Shown here one piece after another: positions 63,060-64,000 of a DNA stretch of 64,000 bases. The stretch spans positions 182,658,920 to 182,722,919 of the forward strand of contig JAVMKO010000002.1 in the NCBI GenBank assembly GCA_032164245.1. Direction: 5' to 3'. Every line of letters starts with the position of its first letter. The stretch's first letter is position 1. The DNA comes from Sternotherus odoratus. Taxonomy: Eukaryota; Chordata; Testudines; Kinosternidae. The position numbers were made by a program, and so were the translations under genes. The notes beneath the pieces were generated by a model that saw only the letters and a program-made list of their open reading frames with translations, was not told where the DNA came from and did no database searches.

Positions 63060-63480
63060 AAATAATTGATTTTTCAGTTTGTTTGCAATTCCAAAAAAAA
63101 AAAGGGAAAAGAAAAATTCATGTGCAGTCAACCCCCCAAATTTTATTTTATTTGGTGAAAAAATGATTTTGGGTCAATCTACAGCTTTTGTTTGACCCAA
63201 AAACATTTGGTTTCAGGTGTGAGCTCTTTATTTTATTTTACTATTTTTATTATTAAATTGAAGGAAATTTCAAAATGAAAAGTCATTCTGAACTGAAAAA
63301 TTGAAACATTTTGTTTTGAAAATCTCTAAATGAAACCAATCAATTTTTTTAAGTTTGTTTGATTGTTCTGTTTTGCTGTGAAACAATTGAGGGAAATCAA
63401 CACTGATTTGCAAAATGTTTCAGTTACCCCAAATCTGCATATTTTCACCAAAAAAGTTTTGATAAAAAAATTTCACCCAG
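63060..63480. repeat. AT-rich interspersed repeat
   Basis: Alternating gaaatttcaaaatgaaaagt and gaaacattttgttttgaaaa blocks with loose internal inversions resemble a sauropsid AT-rich repeat. The shorter copy at 19695-19840 has the same style. Confidence 0.5.
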
Positions 63481-63879
63481 CATTAAGCCTAACATAAAAT
63501 GAGAAAGTGCTCCTCTCAAAATGCACAAAAAGGATCCTGAATGCACATTGCAAAATAAATATATAGTTACATATCCACATCATCCCCAAAAAATGGCTGA
63601 TTAGGTAAAGAAAATCCAGGCAGGCATACTGCTCCTGGACTCTGAATGATCTGTATGTCCAAACCAGTTCTCTAAAATAACCAATGAATCTATGTAATCA
63701 TCAAGAGGCATGGTATTTATTATTTATTTCCATAAGTAATGGAAATAGATGTAGTATTCTGTAAAGCCAAATTAAGAGGGCAAAGGAAGATACTGACAAA
63801 GGGCACACATGTCATCATACTGTAGTAGATTGACCCCTTCTAAATATAATCTATGAGGATAAATACTTAGGTGCTCAGA

Positions 63880-64000
63880 GGAACAAATTGATGAATTAAA
63901 CAGAACACATTTTGGAACAAATTGATAAATTAAACAGTAATAAGTCACCAGAACCAGATGATATTCATTCAGGAATGTTGAAGGAACTCAAATATAAAAT
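63880..64000 (+). mobile_element. CR1-type LINE, start only, runs off the window
   Basis: The plus strand encodes KLNSNKSPEPDDIHSGMLKE, a diverged version of the CR1 RT start (KSPGPDGIHP..LKE). It continues past the right edge. A 20-bp-scale repeat (ggaacaaattgat, seen twice near 63881 and 63913) lies just before it. Confidence 0.75.

Overview
The window is vertebrate nuclear DNA, most like a turtle or another non-avian sauropsid. It is AT-rich and gene-poor, and it is full of CR1 LINEs, MIR-like SINEs, hAT and Harbinger-like DNA transposon remnants and a Penelope-like retroelement. There is no operon structure. The host assignment rests on the repeat content and on one recognisable gene, and is inference at the species level.

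The only host protein-coding sequence I can support is the terminal coding exon of NXPH1 (neurexophilin-1) on the minus strand at 12832-13593. It encodes 253 residues and the stop codon, behind a clean splice acceptor. Positions 1-12831 therefore hold its 3' UTR and downstream flank. Positions 13594-64000 are most simply the very long last intron of NXPH1, with the signal-peptide exon beyond the right edge.

Layout: 1-3.4 kb has MIR-like and tRNA-like SINE pieces. 3.7-4.4 kb is an old CR1 and 6.2-8.15 kb a long dead CR1, both on the plus strand. 12.8-13.6 kb is the NXPH1 exon. 14.0-14.3 kb is a CR1-tailed SINE. 19.4-19.55 kb is an unidentified 138-bp insertion with a perfect 19-bp target duplication. 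21.5-24.2 kb is a dead Penelope-like element carrying a nested GC-rich hAT element. 28.1-28.3 kb is a foldback with a CA repeat in its loop. 31.1-32.13 kb is a Harbinger-like non-autonomous element built of successive hairpins. 33.2-34.3 kb is a solo LTR. 40.3-42.6 kb is a minus-strand CR1 split by a Penelope-terminus insertion and by a second solo LTR of the same family. 43.4-44.3 kb has more CR1. 53-54.5 kb has a MIR, a possible MITE and a GAAA microsatellite inside another Penelope-type terminus. 60.6-62.2 kb has two Charlie-type hAT elements. 63.1-63.5 kb is an AT-rich repeat, and a CR1 runs off the right edge.

I found no new multi-gene system. The most unusual objects are the hairpin-chain element at 31.1-32.1 kb, the terminal Penelope fragments that carry their own target-site duplications, the unidentified 19-bp-TSD insertion, and the pair of solo LTRs whose R-U5 halves match closely while their U3 halves differ.
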